Of a stretch of 64,000 nt of DNA, positions 20,114 to 29,918 are shown in pieces. The notes beneath the pieces were generated by a model. It was not told where the DNA came from. It made no database searches and saw only the letters and a program-made list of their open reading frames with translations. This stretch comes from Pseudomonas graminis. GTDB taxonomy: Bacteria > Pseudomonadota > Gammaproteobacteria > Pseudomonadales > Pseudomonadaceae. The stretch spans positions 1-64,000 of the forward strand of contig NZ_MTSB01000009.1 in the NCBI RefSeq assembly GCF_002093745.1, written 5' to 3'. Positions within the stretch are counted from its first letter, which is position 1. Each line of letters begins with the position of its first letter. The translations under genes were made by a program, and so were the position numbers.

Positions 20114-20956
20114 CTACGCAGTGAGTCGCTCGATGTCGTCGAGTGACAGGTCCGCCCAGGCAAAAAAACCGATGCTGGTCGTAAGGTTCAGTTCGTTGCT
20201 TTTGATCAGGTTGAGCAGTGACGTATTCAGCCAGTTGGCTATTTCGCCGGGGCGCAGGTCAGCCGCGTTTTCCAGAAGCTGTTTAAGGTAGTGGTCATGC
20301 ATGGCATCGCTGATCACCAGTTTCCTGGCCTTGAAAAAATAGGCAGCCCGGCCTTCGGATTGCTCGAAATCCACGCTGCCCTGCCGTTGCTGCACGCGGG
20401 CGGAGGCATGCCCGAGTAATGCGTGGTGGTCGCTGCTGCCTGAAGACGCCGAAATATCGAGGCGCCCACCTGCCTGTCCGGCCACGGCCAGCCCCCAATC
20501 GCTGGCCCTGGCAACGCCGGTCACCACATAGACGTCGGTGAAACCATAGTGCAACTGGGTCAGTTTCAGCGTCACCTCGTCACGAATCTGGCTCCAGTTG
20601 GTCATCAACAAGGCACTGACCTCAGCGGCACTGAACAGGTAACCGCCTGCCTCGGAGAATTCCAGCACCTGCTTGGTGAAGGCCCTGCGCTCGCCCTCGT
20701 CATCCTCGGCCCACAGGGTTTCGGAAAAGGTCTGTTGCACATCACGACTCAACTTCCAGTCGACCGGGTCGAGGACAACCGGCTGGCTGACGCCGACACG
20801 TTCGATCAGGTGCGCGTCCGCAATGTTGAGCAAGGGTTGAAACCGTCCCTGACGCAATTGGCAGGCGTCCCCCACGGCCAGACGGTGGGCCAGTGGGTGC
20901 ATCGGCAACCAGCCGGTTTTCAGGTAGCAGTCTTGAAAAAAGCGTTTTCTGGACAT
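20114..20956 (-). CDS. eCIS-associated protein of unknown function (280 aa)
   Basis: I do not recognise this 280-residue protein. The start at 20956 (MSRKRFFQD) is preferred, with AGGGA about 8 bases upstream; an in-frame start 17 residues earlier has no such site. No signal peptide or membrane helix is visible. It is a mixed alpha/beta sequence with a Gly/Ser/His-rich middle (GGRLDISASSGSSDHH) and an acidic C-terminal helix (DLSLDDIERL). It lies 16 bases before the ATPase and 65 bases after the 279-residue helical protein. Chaperone, structural or cargo roles are all possible. Confidence 0.65.
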   Translation of the reverse strand: MSRKRFFQDCYLKTGWLPMHPLAHRLAVGDACQLRQGRFQPLLNIADAHLIERVGVSQPVVLDPVDWKLSRDVQQTFSETLWAEDDEGERRAFTKQVLEFSEAGGYLFSAAEVSALLMTNWSQIRDEVTLKLTQLHYGFTDVYVVTGVARASDWGLAVAGQAGGRLDISASSGSSDHHALLGHASARVQQRQGSVDFEQSEGRAAYFFKARKLVISDAMHDHYLKQLLENAADLRPGEIANWLNTSLLNLIKSNELNLTTSIGFFAWADLSLDDIERLTA

Positions 20957-21021
20957 GTTGAATTTCCCTGGCAGTCTGGCCGATGGGCAACGTTGCCAAC
21001 CGGCCACGTTGCCTGATGAAC

Positions 21022-21861
21022 CTAGGCCGCGTAAGCCGCTGCCGTGGCGGCCCTGAGCCCGGCCTGAAAGGAACTCAACTGCATGTTGGCCAATGCCAGT
21101 CGGGTCTGGGCGAAAACCAGTTGATCGGCAACGTTCTGGTTATTGGCCAGCGTGTTGTTGTAAGTATCAACCGAGTTTTCGTAGGCACTTTGCAGCAACA
21201 CCAGCAAGCCATCACCGTTGCTGCCCAGGTCCAGAGCGGCCAGGTTGCCGCCGTTGTCGGACGATGGGCGTCCGCTGGCATCCATGCGCTGTAACAGCTT
21301 TTCCGCCTGATCGTTGGCCAGACCGATGACGCCGTTGGACTCCAGCAAGGTCGATTCGGCGACGTAGCAGCTTTGAAGGGCCGTCAGCGTCAGCGCCACC
21401 GCATTGTTGGCGTCCCGGGTCGCATTGGTCATGAAAACAATCAACGTGTCCGGCAAGAACGCATTCAAGGCTTTCTGTTTGTTGACCAGTTGCGTGACCT
21501 TGTTGATGACCTCGACGGAAAAAATCAGCTTGCCGATCAGGCTCGACATTTTCTCCGACACCCGCGCGGCCCCCGCGCTCGCTCGGTCGCCCTGCTTACG
21601 AGCCATATCAAAATTGCTGGCCAGGCTTCTCACTCCCGATACCGTGTCGCGGACCAGGTTGTAGTTGACCAGCGCAGTGGCTTTGTTGGCAGTCGCCTGG
21701 GTCAGGCTGTCGGCAAACAGGCCGGATTTGGCCTGCAGCGAATCCACGATGGCCTGGTGTTCTGCAACACGGTTTTGCGCCCGCTGCACCTGATCTGTCA
21801 GATGCTTGATGTCTACTTTCTTCTTGCCCGCAATTCCATACGCCAAATGTTCGTTAACCAT
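21022..21861 (-). CDS. eCIS-associated helical protein of unknown function (279 aa)
   Basis: A 279-residue protein without cysteine except one (QSCYVAES). Almost the whole chain reads as long helices: a coiled-coil-like stretch at about 18-60 (DQVQRAQNRVAEHQAIV), a more hydrophobic segment near 105-125 (LIGKLIFSVEVINKV), and Ala/Asn/Gln-rich C-terminal helices ending in AAYAA. I know no family for it. It sits 26 bases after the 568-residue protein, which has a similar helical N-terminal half, so the two may act together. Structural fibre, adaptor or helical pore-forming cargo are the alternatives. Confidence 0.65.
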   Translation of the reverse strand: MVNEHLAYGIAGKKKVDIKHLTDQVQRAQNRVAEHQAIVDSLQAKSGLFADSLTQATANKATALVNYNLVRDTVSGVRSLASNFDMARKQGDRASAGAARVSEKMSSLIGKLIFSVEVINKVTQLVNKQKALNAFLPDTLIVFMTNATRDANNAVALTLTALQSCYVAESTLLESNGVIGLANDQAEKLLQRMDASGRPSSDNGGNLAALDLGSNGDGLLVLLQSAYENSVDTYNNTLANNQNVADQLVFAQTRLALANMQLSSFQAGLRAATAAAYAA

Positions 21862-21887
21862 TTCACAAGCTCCTTGTATGAGAAGAA

Positions 21888-23594
21888 TCAGTCAGCAGAC
21901 GGATTGCCGAGGTGGGGAAAAGTAACCAGATCAAGCGTGTCTGAAAGAACGCTGATATAGGCATCGCTGTGATCGTTTTGGGCGCTGTCGACCTGCGTCA
22001 GAATGTACGGCTTGTAAGCGGTTTTCAGTTTCAGCGGGTTGCCGAAGTTGTCAGTGGTCGTCGCAGTGATGGGAACGGTGTAATGACGGAGCGCGCCCTC
22101 ACTGACCGACACGATGGCCGGGCTGGACTCGTCATCACCCGCAGCAGCCTCGGCGGCTTTTTTCTTGCCCGGCTTTGCTGTGGTGACCAGATGGGCACGT
22201 TCGCAATTGGCCGGGGCAATTTGCTGCGCGATGTCGAGATTGAAATAGATGGGTGCCTTTCGGTACTCGGCACTGGCGAGCAGGTTCAGCTTATGAAGAT
22301 GGCCGTGTTCCACCAGAATGCAGTACGACGCCAGGCCGACGGGTTCGGGCTTGAGCCCTGCCAGATTGAAGTTCAACAGAAACAGCACTCCGTCGGTTGC
22401 GGGCGTCAGTGCTTCACCTTCTGACGGCTGGGCCAGTGGCAGTGTGGTCGCCGGCGTGAACGGCAGACTCGGCGAGGACAACACGTCAGAGAAGTCACCG
22501 ATGTAACGTCGATACTTCATGGACAGCTCAATGTACAGGTAAGCGACATAGGCGGTGCCCGGCAGCACTTTTTCGCCGAACACATCCTTTTTCAGATCCA
22601 CAGAGGAATGCCTGCCCCCGTTGGCTTTCACTTCTCTGAACTGATCATCCGCTCTGCTGGCAAACAGCTGCTGTGCCTGATCGACAGTGAAGGTAGCGCT
22701 CTGATCCTGAGACACCAGCGCCAGGTAGTACACAGGATCGGCAGAGGGAATCACGATTTCGCTGGCAGGCCTGGCATTGAATGTCGGCACCAGCGCAGGC
22801 AAGCCCTGAAACGCCACGCCGATTTCCTGACTGCCATACACGCGGACATCCAGACCCATGTTGAGCTGGTTGTTGGTGCGTCGATAAGCTTCGTCGCTGG
22901 CCTTGACCTGACTGTCGATGTCACGCACCGCGCCTTCCGCCTGACGCTCCAGTTGCACGGCCTGAACCGCCGCCGCATTACTGGCACTGGCCTGAGCAGA
23001 AGCGGTATCAAAGACGGCTTGTGTGGTCTTGAGCAAACCGTCGATCTTGCCTTTGACCTCTGTGGTTTGCTGCAACAGCGCCTGAGTGACGATTTCCGAC
23101 GTATTGCTGGACGCCTCCATCGCCAGCAGCGAGATTTCACGGGCATCGTTGGCGGTTTCATTGATGAAATCGTTGGCTTGCAGAACCTGCCTGTAGATTT
23201 CGCTCTCATACGCCGATGCAATGGCGTTGTTCAACGCAGAACCGATACCGGCCGCCAATGCCGAAATAGCATTGGCGGCAATGTTCACGTTTGAAGCGGC
23301 TGTTGCCATATTGGTGTTGCTGGCTGCCACATCGGTATTGGCCAGGGTCGCCGACAGGTACAGATTATCGATAATGTTTTCGTCGAGCAGACTTTGATCA
23401 TTGATGGCACGACTCAGCTTTTGCAGCTCGATCATCTCCCGTGCCGCATCCTGTCGGGTGATCTGCGCTTCCTGAGCGTAGTAGAGCGAATAATCCTTTG
23501 CGATCTGCTCGGACTTCAACCGGGTCTGCTCAGTTGATAATGCCGCCAGGGTCGTGTTGACCGTGGCTTGCAGGTTCTCGTTATAAGTATTCAT
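21888..23594 (-). CDS. eCIS-associated protein of unknown function (568 aa)
   Basis: A 568-residue protein in two parts. Residues 1-260 are helical, rich in Ala, Asn and Gln, with a hydrophobic low-charge stretch at about 97-128 (NMATAASNVNIAANAIS and on). Residues 260-568 are beta-rich, with a Lys/Ala/Glu-rich linker (KPGKKKAAEAAAGDDE) near 470-487. There is no signal peptide. It follows the tape measure after 71 bases, the place where accessory or fibre genes are found in some eCIS loci. It could be receptor binding, structural, or cargo; I cannot assign a family. Confidence 0.65.
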   Translation of the reverse strand: MNTYNENLQATVNTTLAALSTEQTRLKSEQIAKDYSLYYAQEAQITRQDAAREMIELQKLSRAINDQSLLDENIIDNLYLSATLANTDVAASNTNMATAASNVNIAANAISALAAGIGSALNNAIASAYESEIYRQVLQANDFINETANDAREISLLAMEASSNTSEIVTQALLQQTTEVKGKIDGLLKTTQAVFDTASAQASASNAAAVQAVQLERQAEGAVRDIDSQVKASDEAYRRTNNQLNMGLDVRVYGSQEIGVAFQGLPALVPTFNARPASEIVIPSADPVYYLALVSQDQSATFTVDQAQQLFASRADDQFREVKANGGRHSSVDLKKDVFGEKVLPGTAYVAYLYIELSMKYRRYIGDFSDVLSSPSLPFTPATTLPLAQPSEGEALTPATDGVLFLLNFNLAGLKPEPVGLASYCILVEHGHLHKLNLLASAEYRKAPIYFNLDIAQQIAPANCERAHLVTTAKPGKKKAAEAAAGDDESSPAIVSVSEGALRHYTVPITATTTDNFGNPLKLKTAYKPYILTQVDSAQNDHSDAYISVLSDTLDLVTFPHLGNPSAD

Positions 23595-23665
23595 CTGTGC
23601 TTCCTTACAGGTTCATGAAAACAGATAACACGGTGCCCGCCTCGCCCCACTGCGCGAGGCGACCA

Positions 23666-26600
23666 TCACGTCGGCCAAGTGACATACAGCGCCTTCGGCA
23701 TCCAGGGAAACCTGATGACCGAAAAGGTATACGGTGAGCGATCCAGCAACATATCGTAGGGCCGGTGATGCACCTTCAAATCCCAGCGGTCCTGCGTTTC
23801 CTGCAACAACCCGTCCCTGACAAACCAGTTGCCCCGCAGACCTTCAACGCTGGACTTGCCGATGGCCGGCCAGTGGTTGATGACCGCAAGGAGCATCTCG
23901 TCCATGGTTTTCTTTTCTGCGTCGCTCAGCGTTATTTCGGCCTCGACGGGATCAGTGACCGCAAGACCGCAAAGCAACTTGTTGAGCATCAGGTATTGCT
24001 CCGGTGTATCGGTGCGTCCGTTGACCAGATACTGCAGGCAATGGACGGCACGGCGTTGCGCGTCTTCGCTGACGAACGCCCCCTTCTCGACCAGCCCCTG
24101 TAGGGCGAACAGCCTTGTGATGTAGCCCTGCACGATAACCAGTCCAGCGTTATTGAGAGTCATGGGAATATCCAGCATGTGGGTGGGTTTGGAAGGCACG
24201 CGAGGTTTTTGCACGGCGGCGGCCGGCGTGTCCGCCGTCTTTTTCGTACCGTTCGTGATGACGTCCAGTGCCTGACGCAGACGTTTGGGCAACTGGCTCC
24301 GGTGTGGCGCAAGCGCGTCGTACACAGCGGCCGGGCTGACCGGGCGCTGGCGTATCAACTGATTGAAGACGTTGTCGACCAGTGGTTCTGGCTCCAGCGC
24401 GGCCCAGTCACCGACCATCGACCTGTCCAGCACCCGCTGAAACAGCAGGGCCTCGCATTGCTGCGCGCTCGCGCCCGGCAACTCGATGCGGCTCAGGCAG
24501 TGGTGGAATGCGTCGAGCAGCATGAGCAGAACCTGGCGTTGCGGGGCGATGCTGCGCAAGGCATGGGCCAGCCAGGCAAAAGGCACAATACGTGTCAGCC
24601 GGAACAGCGCGGCGGGATGCTGCGCACTCTCCTTCAGGACCCCTGGCAGCAGATCAGGGCGTACATGAAACAGGTCATGCAGCAACCGCGTCAGGTCCCA
24701 GGCCACAGCAGACGAAGACGGGGCAGAAGAACCACTGACGGGCGCGCGACCGTGAAACAAAAAGTGACGCGCGACTTCCGGCAACCGCGCATCACGCAGA
24801 TAAAGCCCCGAGTAATCCTGTTGATAGACGCCGGCGGCCAGATCGGTGACGGACGCGGGCTGATCACCGTGGGCTGGCGATTGTTGCAGCAGACAGACGC
24901 AGGCGTCATGCCATGAGCTGTGGGCCATCGCCGGAAGCCGGGTGCGATAGGCCGCGAGCATGTCCGCAACGCTGATGTTCAGCCGCAGGCTCGCACACAC
25001 CGTCATGCGTGCGAGCAGTTGCGCAGCGCTGAGGTGTTGATCGCGCGCGTCGAAACTGACCGACCAGAATACCTGCGCCAATTGTTGCTCCAGCAGTGCC
25101 TGTGCGCCCTGCCAGCAGTCGCCCAACAGCTCGCGCCACTGCTTGAGGATCGCCTGCGGACGCTTCAGCCCGGCGGGCAAAAACGTGAGCATTCCGTCAG
25201 CAACCGGCGCAACGTGTTGCTGCGTGGACAGCCAGTTCAGAGCCTGATAACGGTCAGGCTGGTGTTCTATCCAACGGTCGAGGGCGACGCTCTTTTCCTG
25301 CGTCAGGTCGAGCAGCAATTGTTGTTGCGCATCCACACACGTACGGTCGACGGGATCGACCGGGTGACCGGTCTGCGTAACGGGCAGTTCAAAGGCGACG
25401 ACTGTCTGCGCAGCCCCCCACAGCGGATCGCTCAGCAGATAATCGGCCAATTGCCGATGCAGCGCAGCGGTGTCAACGCCCGCCTGCCGTTCGAGCAGCG
25501 AACTCAGTTGCCGCCAGAAAACGGCGCTATTGAAGCGTGCAATGGAGCGTTGATGGCGCATGTGCAAAGCGGGCAGCGACTGGATCAGCAGCGCTGGCAA
25601 CTGAAACCCCGGATCAAGCCGCGCCAGGCACGGCAAGTGACCGCGCCGGTAGCCATCCAGCAGGCGTTTGGACAGGTCGTGGCAATAATCGACAGCGTCG
25701 GGATCAAGCCATGCCACCAGGCGCAGCCAGTCCACTGCGCCCGCAAGGCTGAGCAATCGCTGACTCAACACGCGGTCGCTGACACCGCGCAGCTGTGGCG
25801 AACGCAACAGGTCGCCGAGCAGGTTGCACGCCTCCGGGGTAACGGGGTCAGCCAGTAACACGGCGAACCTGTGTGTCCAGGAATGCCGGCCACGGCGACT
25901 TCGCGAACCGGTGTTCAGATAGCTCAGCAGGCCGCGCCACTGAAGGTTCTGTGCCTCGACGGCCGTCGGCTGCTGGAGCAGATCGCTTTGCAAGCGCCTG
26001 AGCACTGCCAGCAACTCAAAACGATGGCCGGCGTGAGCCACCGATACCGAGTGAATCAGCAGGTCCAGCAAGGCTTCAAACGAATAACCATGCGCACTGC
26101 AAAGTTGCTGCAACGTATCGCGCACCAACTGGCGCCGATTGAAATCAGAACCTCTGGTAGACAGCAGGCAGGCCAGCACTGCCTGCCAGACAACCTCGAC
26201 CTTCCAGCGTTGCGCGCGCATCAGTTGTTCTGCCTGATCGGCATAGGCGACAACGAAGCGGTGCGCCTGTGGTGCCAGCAAGCGGGCCAGCAAATCCAGA
26301 CCTGATGCGTCCAGATGACGCAGCAAACCCTGGCGAACCTCAAGGGCCGCGCCCTCCTGGTACAGAAGCGCAGTCATGCGAGCGGGATCAAGGCCCGCCA
26401 GGGCGGCAAACAGCTCGGTATAACGCACACTGTCCTGCTCGATGGTCCGCCGCGTCTGGCCATGACGCAGCATCAGTTGCCAGTGCGCCCAACGGTCTGC
26501 CGGCGGTGAGTCAGCATGCGTGACAACGCGGGCGGCCTGTTCCTGACCGTGAAGGGTTTCTATGGCCGTGAGAAATCCGACATTGATCACACCCGATGGC

Positions 26601-27424
26601 CGCAATGCCTGTACGGCTCCAGCCATCTGCGCCAGCAACATCCGGGGATCGATTCGATAGTGCTGCGCGGTCCGCCAGACACTGGCCCGCATGAAACTGA
26701 TGGTGTTGAACAGCGTGCCGCGGTCGATCAAAAGGTAACCGAGAATGCTCAGCCAGACCTGCGTGCTGAAACTGCTCGGGTCCACGTCCGGTACTCGATG
26801 CCTGGACTGCACGACAAGCAACTGATCAGCATAGGCACACACCACCGTGCCCTGCCACGGCTCCAGAAGGTGAACCACGCTACGCACCCTCGCCTCGCCC
26901 AATTGCCAGACGACACGCTTGCGCACCACGTCCGACTGGCCAAGGTCACGCAGCAGTTCGCCCACGGCCTCAGGCTGCACGGCCAGCAGTTGATCGAATA
27001 CTTGCAGCGCATCCAGCGAATCCCCGGACCACCAGGGCGCGCAACCATGCTGGAGGTACCAGGCGAGAAAATCACGCGGCGAATTATTGCGTTGCAGAAT
27101 GCGGAAATTCGGTTGGCCGGCATCGTCGCTCGCAAAGGCCTGCTGGCTCAGCAGGCGGTCAATGGCCTCATGCAGACGCACACGAAAACGCTGCGGCAGT
27201 TCGCTTGTCAGCTCATCCAGTTCGATCTCGCCCAGGTCCAGATGCAGGCGCTCGATCCGCCAGGTCTGATCGGCCGGGCAACGCGCGTTGAAACAGCGGT
27301 CCAGTTCCTCGGTAAGGCCCGTATTGCTCCAGTGGCTGAGTACATCCTGCAAAGCACCCGCCTGCGCCTCACGGTCAAAGGTACTTTGCCAACGGCAGCG
27401 GGCAATGACGTTGTCAGCCTGCAT
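23666..27424 (-). CDS. contractile injection system tape measure protein
   Basis: A 1252-residue protein whose N terminus (IARCRWQSTFDREAQAG ... WRIERLHLDLGEIELDEL) matches the CIS tape-measure family, as in Afp14/Pvc14. It sets tube length during assembly. The chain is Leu-, Gln- and Ala-rich throughout with no classic coiled-coil heptads over long stretches. The C-terminal ~150 residues (LNNAGLVIVQGYITRLFALQGLVEKGAF, then DRSPYTFSVIRFPWM) are the conserved end of the family. It overlaps the preceding baseplate gene by 11 bases. Confidence 0.88.
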   Translation of the reverse strand: MQADNVIARCRWQSTFDREAQAGALQDVLSHWSNTGLTEELDRCFNARCPADQTWRIERLHLDLGEIELDELTSELPQRFRVRLHEAIDRLLSQQAFASDDAGQPNFRILQRNNSPRDFLAWYLQHGCAPWWSGDSLDALQVFDQLLAVQPEAVGELLRDLGQSDVVRKRVVWQLGEARVRSVVHLLEPWQGTVVCAYADQLLVVQSRHRVPDVDPSSFSTQVWLSILGYLLIDRGTLFNTISFMRASVWRTAQHYRIDPRMLLAQMAGAVQALRPSGVINVGFLTAIETLHGQEQAARVVTHADSPPADRWAHWQLMLRHGQTRRTIEQDSVRYTELFAALAGLDPARMTALLYQEGAALEVRQGLLRHLDASGLDLLARLLAPQAHRFVVAYADQAEQLMRAQRWKVEVVWQAVLACLLSTRGSDFNRRQLVRDTLQQLCSAHGYSFEALLDLLIHSVSVAHAGHRFELLAVLRRLQSDLLQQPTAVEAQNLQWRGLLSYLNTGSRSRRGRHSWTHRFAVLLADPVTPEACNLLGDLLRSPQLRGVSDRVLSQRLLSLAGAVDWLRLVAWLDPDAVDYCHDLSKRLLDGYRRGHLPCLARLDPGFQLPALLIQSLPALHMRHQRSIARFNSAVFWRQLSSLLERQAGVDTAALHRQLADYLLSDPLWGAAQTVVAFELPVTQTGHPVDPVDRTCVDAQQQLLLDLTQEKSVALDRWIEHQPDRYQALNWLSTQQHVAPVADGMLTFLPAGLKRPQAILKQWRELLGDCWQGAQALLEQQLAQVFWSVSFDARDQHLSAAQLLARMTVCASLRLNISVADMLAAYRTRLPAMAHSSWHDACVCLLQQSPAHGDQPASVTDLAAGVYQQDYSGLYLRDARLPEVARHFLFHGRAPVSGSSAPSSSAVAWDLTRLLHDLFHVRPDLLPGVLKESAQHPAALFRLTRIVPFAWLAHALRSIAPQRQVLLMLLDAFHHCLSRIELPGASAQQCEALLFQRVLDRSMVGDWAALEPEPLVDNVFNQLIRQRPVSPAAVYDALAPHRSQLPKRLRQALDVITNGTKKTADTPAAAVQKPRVPSKPTHMLDIPMTLNNAGLVIVQGYITRLFALQGLVEKGAFVSEDAQRRAVHCLQYLVNGRTDTPEQYLMLNKLLCGLAVTDPVEAEITLSDAEKKTMDEMLLAVINHWPAIGKSSVEGLRGNWFVRDGLLQETQDRWDLKVHHRPYDMLLDRSPYTFSVIRFPWMPKALYVTWPT

Positions 27425-29918
27425 GCGGCACCTCGCTCGGCGCAGGCAGCCTCAGCAACCTTGCCAGCACCCGGGCGGCCGGTTCACGGCGCTCTGCATG
27501 GCGAGGGCTGTTATGCCAGAGGACAAAGTGCGGAATCATCGCGCGCAGGCCGACATGGGACATTTTCACGACGTTGACCATAACGTGCGCGGGCCAGTGC
27601 TGCTCAAGCAGCGTCTGGATAAAGGCATCGAAGCCTTGCTGACTGACCAGGCCGACGTAGTCGGGAAAGACCAGCGAAGCGCTCAGGCAGTAGTCCGCCG
27701 GCCCTTGCCCGATGTCCGGCAGCAACAGAATGTGTTCAATCAACAAAAAGCTTTTGCGCTGTGTCGCCAGCCAGTGCAACTGGTCCAGGTGCATCCGGTA
27801 ATCGTGCCGGTCCAGCCGCCTGTCTGCGGCCCCGGCAATGGTCAGCAAATGCCCGTTGCTTTCATACAACTGGTGGCCAGTGTCCGCGTGGCACACCGAG
27901 ATATCCAGATGAGGCTTCGAATAGCTGGCGGAGTCGCCGGACGACGCTTGCAGCCATTCATCGAAGTCCGGCTCATCCAGCAACGATTGCATTTTGCCGG
28001 CCAGCGCCAGCAGATGGGTAGAAAGCCCGAGCAGAATATCGACCTTGAGTTCAAACGCCGAAAAGTTGCGAAAGTCCTTCTGGGTCAGTTCGGCACGCTG
28101 GTATATCAGCGCTTCATCAAGCTGCCCGTCAATGGTCGGGTGACCGGCAAAAGGCTGATGGCGGTGCGGCTGCCTGCTGTCGGGCAGCACCTTGAGCGGT
28201 GTGGCGAATTCACGGTTGAATGCGCAGGTGCGGTAATACGACAGCATCCGGTAGTTCTGCAGCCAGATGCCTTTGACCACAATACGGCTCTTGGCGTCGC
28301 TGCCATACCCATGACCGATTCTGATCATGTCGTCGTAACGATCTGCCTGCTCGCCGTGCCTCGCCATCAAGTGCGTCAGCATTCGATCGCGCCGCAGCTG
28401 CGCCTCGGACACACGCTCCATCATGGCACGCAGCCCGTGCAGGTAAGCATTGCCCGGATGCTGCCGGAAACGCAGCCAGGCATCACGTGCGACCAGTTTG
28501 TCCGGTTGCTGGGGGTCGGCCTGATAATGGAATGCGTCATTGCCTCGCAACAGCGGGATGGCGCCGGGCACGTCATACAGGGGCTGACAGTGATACGTCA
28601 CTTCGACACCGGAATAGCCCAGGCCTCGAGTGTCCGCGCTGCCCGTGTAGAGCGCGGTTTTCGGCAATTTGAATGAGAACAGATCGCTGACATGGGCCAG
28701 TTGCGAAAACTGATTGGCCAGCAGCTGATCGTAGACCAGCAGGTAGCCTTTGAGCTGACGTGAGCTGGCCACCCGCGAATCCGGCAAGTCCGATTGCAGG
28801 GAGTTGGCACCGATGCCGTAAGTATCCGGAAAGGTGTTCTGAATCGAGTAATAGGCCTCGATATTCCGATAGCGACCCTGCGGCAGCGACGGGTAACGGC
28901 ATACCGCCGACTCGACACCGGAAGACACATGCTGCTCTCGCATATCACTCAGGTAATCGGCGGCCTCGGACAGCGAAGCGAGGGGGTGTTGCACGGTGCC
29001 CAGGGTGAATACCAGTGCGGATGAATCGATATCGGGAATCTGATCCAGGTGTATATCGAGCGTGTCCTTTGCCGCATCAGGGCCACTGAAGCACAGGCCT
29101 TGCAGTTGCTCCACGCCGTCGATGCCGAGGAGCAAGGCATGCAGCTCGAACAGGTTCACGCTGTCTCTCTTGGTCCCTAACGCATCCGGTCCGCTGACCC
29201 AGCCTTGCTGCAGGTCCGGCCCGTTGAAAATCTCGTCAGCCTCCACGCCCAGGTCCCGCAGCTGTTGGTAACCCTGGCGAACAACCGGGGGTATTACATA
29301 GGCCTTGAGTGCTTGCAGAACCCGGCTCTGCACATTGACAACGCTGGCCGTGGAAGAGAGGCGCAGCGTGCCCGCCAAGGCCAGGGTGCGAACCGCGATG
29401 GGTGTGGGCGTGAGGAAAAGCTCGCCCAGATTACGATGGCTGTTGAGCAGCGTCTGCACCTTGGCAAGCAGTTCTTTTGATGGCTCGACCGCCAGATGTA
29501 CAGCGCTGAGGTAACGCCCGCTGGGTTGCGCGGCCCCGTCAGCCATGATGAGTTCGGCCTGAATGTAGATCGCCTCGACCACGTCGATGCGGTCATGCAC
29601 CAGCTTGCGGTAGTCGTCGAGGGTGACCGGCGAACAGGTCAATATGTGCTGCGGCTCAAAGAACTGGCCGTCGTAGCGAATGCGCCCATCCTTCTCGGTC
29701 AGCACATCGTTGATCGGGAAATCCGCGCAATAGCCCAGTTCGGTGAGCGCGTAGCACAACTGGTCGAGAATCGTGACACCCGGGTCGCTCTCGTTGAAGT
29801 TGCTCCAGGTCTCACCCACCAAGTGCTTCAACCGGTCGATGCCCATCGCCTTCAATGCGTTGAAATTCAAGGCGTCGGACAGGGGCGTGTCGATAATGCA
29901 GGTGGCCTTGTCAACCAT
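27414..29918 (-). CDS. eCIS second large baseplate protein (Afp12-like)
   Basis: An 834-residue protein. The start at 29918 (MVDKATC) overlaps the upstream gene by 8 bases; the 58 further residues of open frame lie entirely inside that gene and look like noise. The N-terminal region WSNFNESDPGVTILDQLCYALTELGY is typical of the baseplate protein next to the J-like protein in Afp, PVC and MAC clusters. It is expected to form the baseplate wedge with the 1267-residue protein. The C-terminal third is less recognisable. Confidence 0.85.
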   Translation of the reverse strand: MVDKATCIIDTPLSDALNFNALKAMGIDRLKHLVGETWSNFNESDPGVTILDQLCYALTELGYCADFPINDVLTEKDGRIRYDGQFFEPQHILTCSPVTLDDYRKLVHDRIDVVEAIYIQAELIMADGAAQPSGRYLSAVHLAVEPSKELLAKVQTLLNSHRNLGELFLTPTPIAVRTLALAGTLRLSSTASVVNVQSRVLQALKAYVIPPVVRQGYQQLRDLGVEADEIFNGPDLQQGWVSGPDALGTKRDSVNLFELHALLLGIDGVEQLQGLCFSGPDAAKDTLDIHLDQIPDIDSSALVFTLGTVQHPLASLSEAADYLSDMREQHVSSGVESAVCRYPSLPQGRYRNIEAYYSIQNTFPDTYGIGANSLQSDLPDSRVASSRQLKGYLLVYDQLLANQFSQLAHVSDLFSFKLPKTALYTGSADTRGLGYSGVEVTYHCQPLYDVPGAIPLLRGNDAFHYQADPQQPDKLVARDAWLRFRQHPGNAYLHGLRAMMERVSEAQLRRDRMLTHLMARHGEQADRYDDMIRIGHGYGSDAKSRIVVKGIWLQNYRMLSYYRTCAFNREFATPLKVLPDSRQPHRHQPFAGHPTIDGQLDEALIYQRAELTQKDFRNFSAFELKVDILLGLSTHLLALAGKMQSLLDEPDFDEWLQASSGDSASYSKPHLDISVCHADTGHQLYESNGHLLTIAGAADRRLDRHDYRMHLDQLHWLATQRKSFLLIEHILLLPDIGQGPADYCLSASLVFPDYVGLVSQQGFDAFIQTLLEQHWPAHVMVNVVKMSHVGLRAMIPHFVLWHNSPRHAERREPAARVLARLLRLPAPSEVPHAG

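Noticed and set aside
24179..25858. Long plus-strand frames opposite the tape-measure gene (245 and 312 codons)
   Set aside because: Antisense shadows of the tape-measure gene; Arg/Gln/His-rich sequence without domains.
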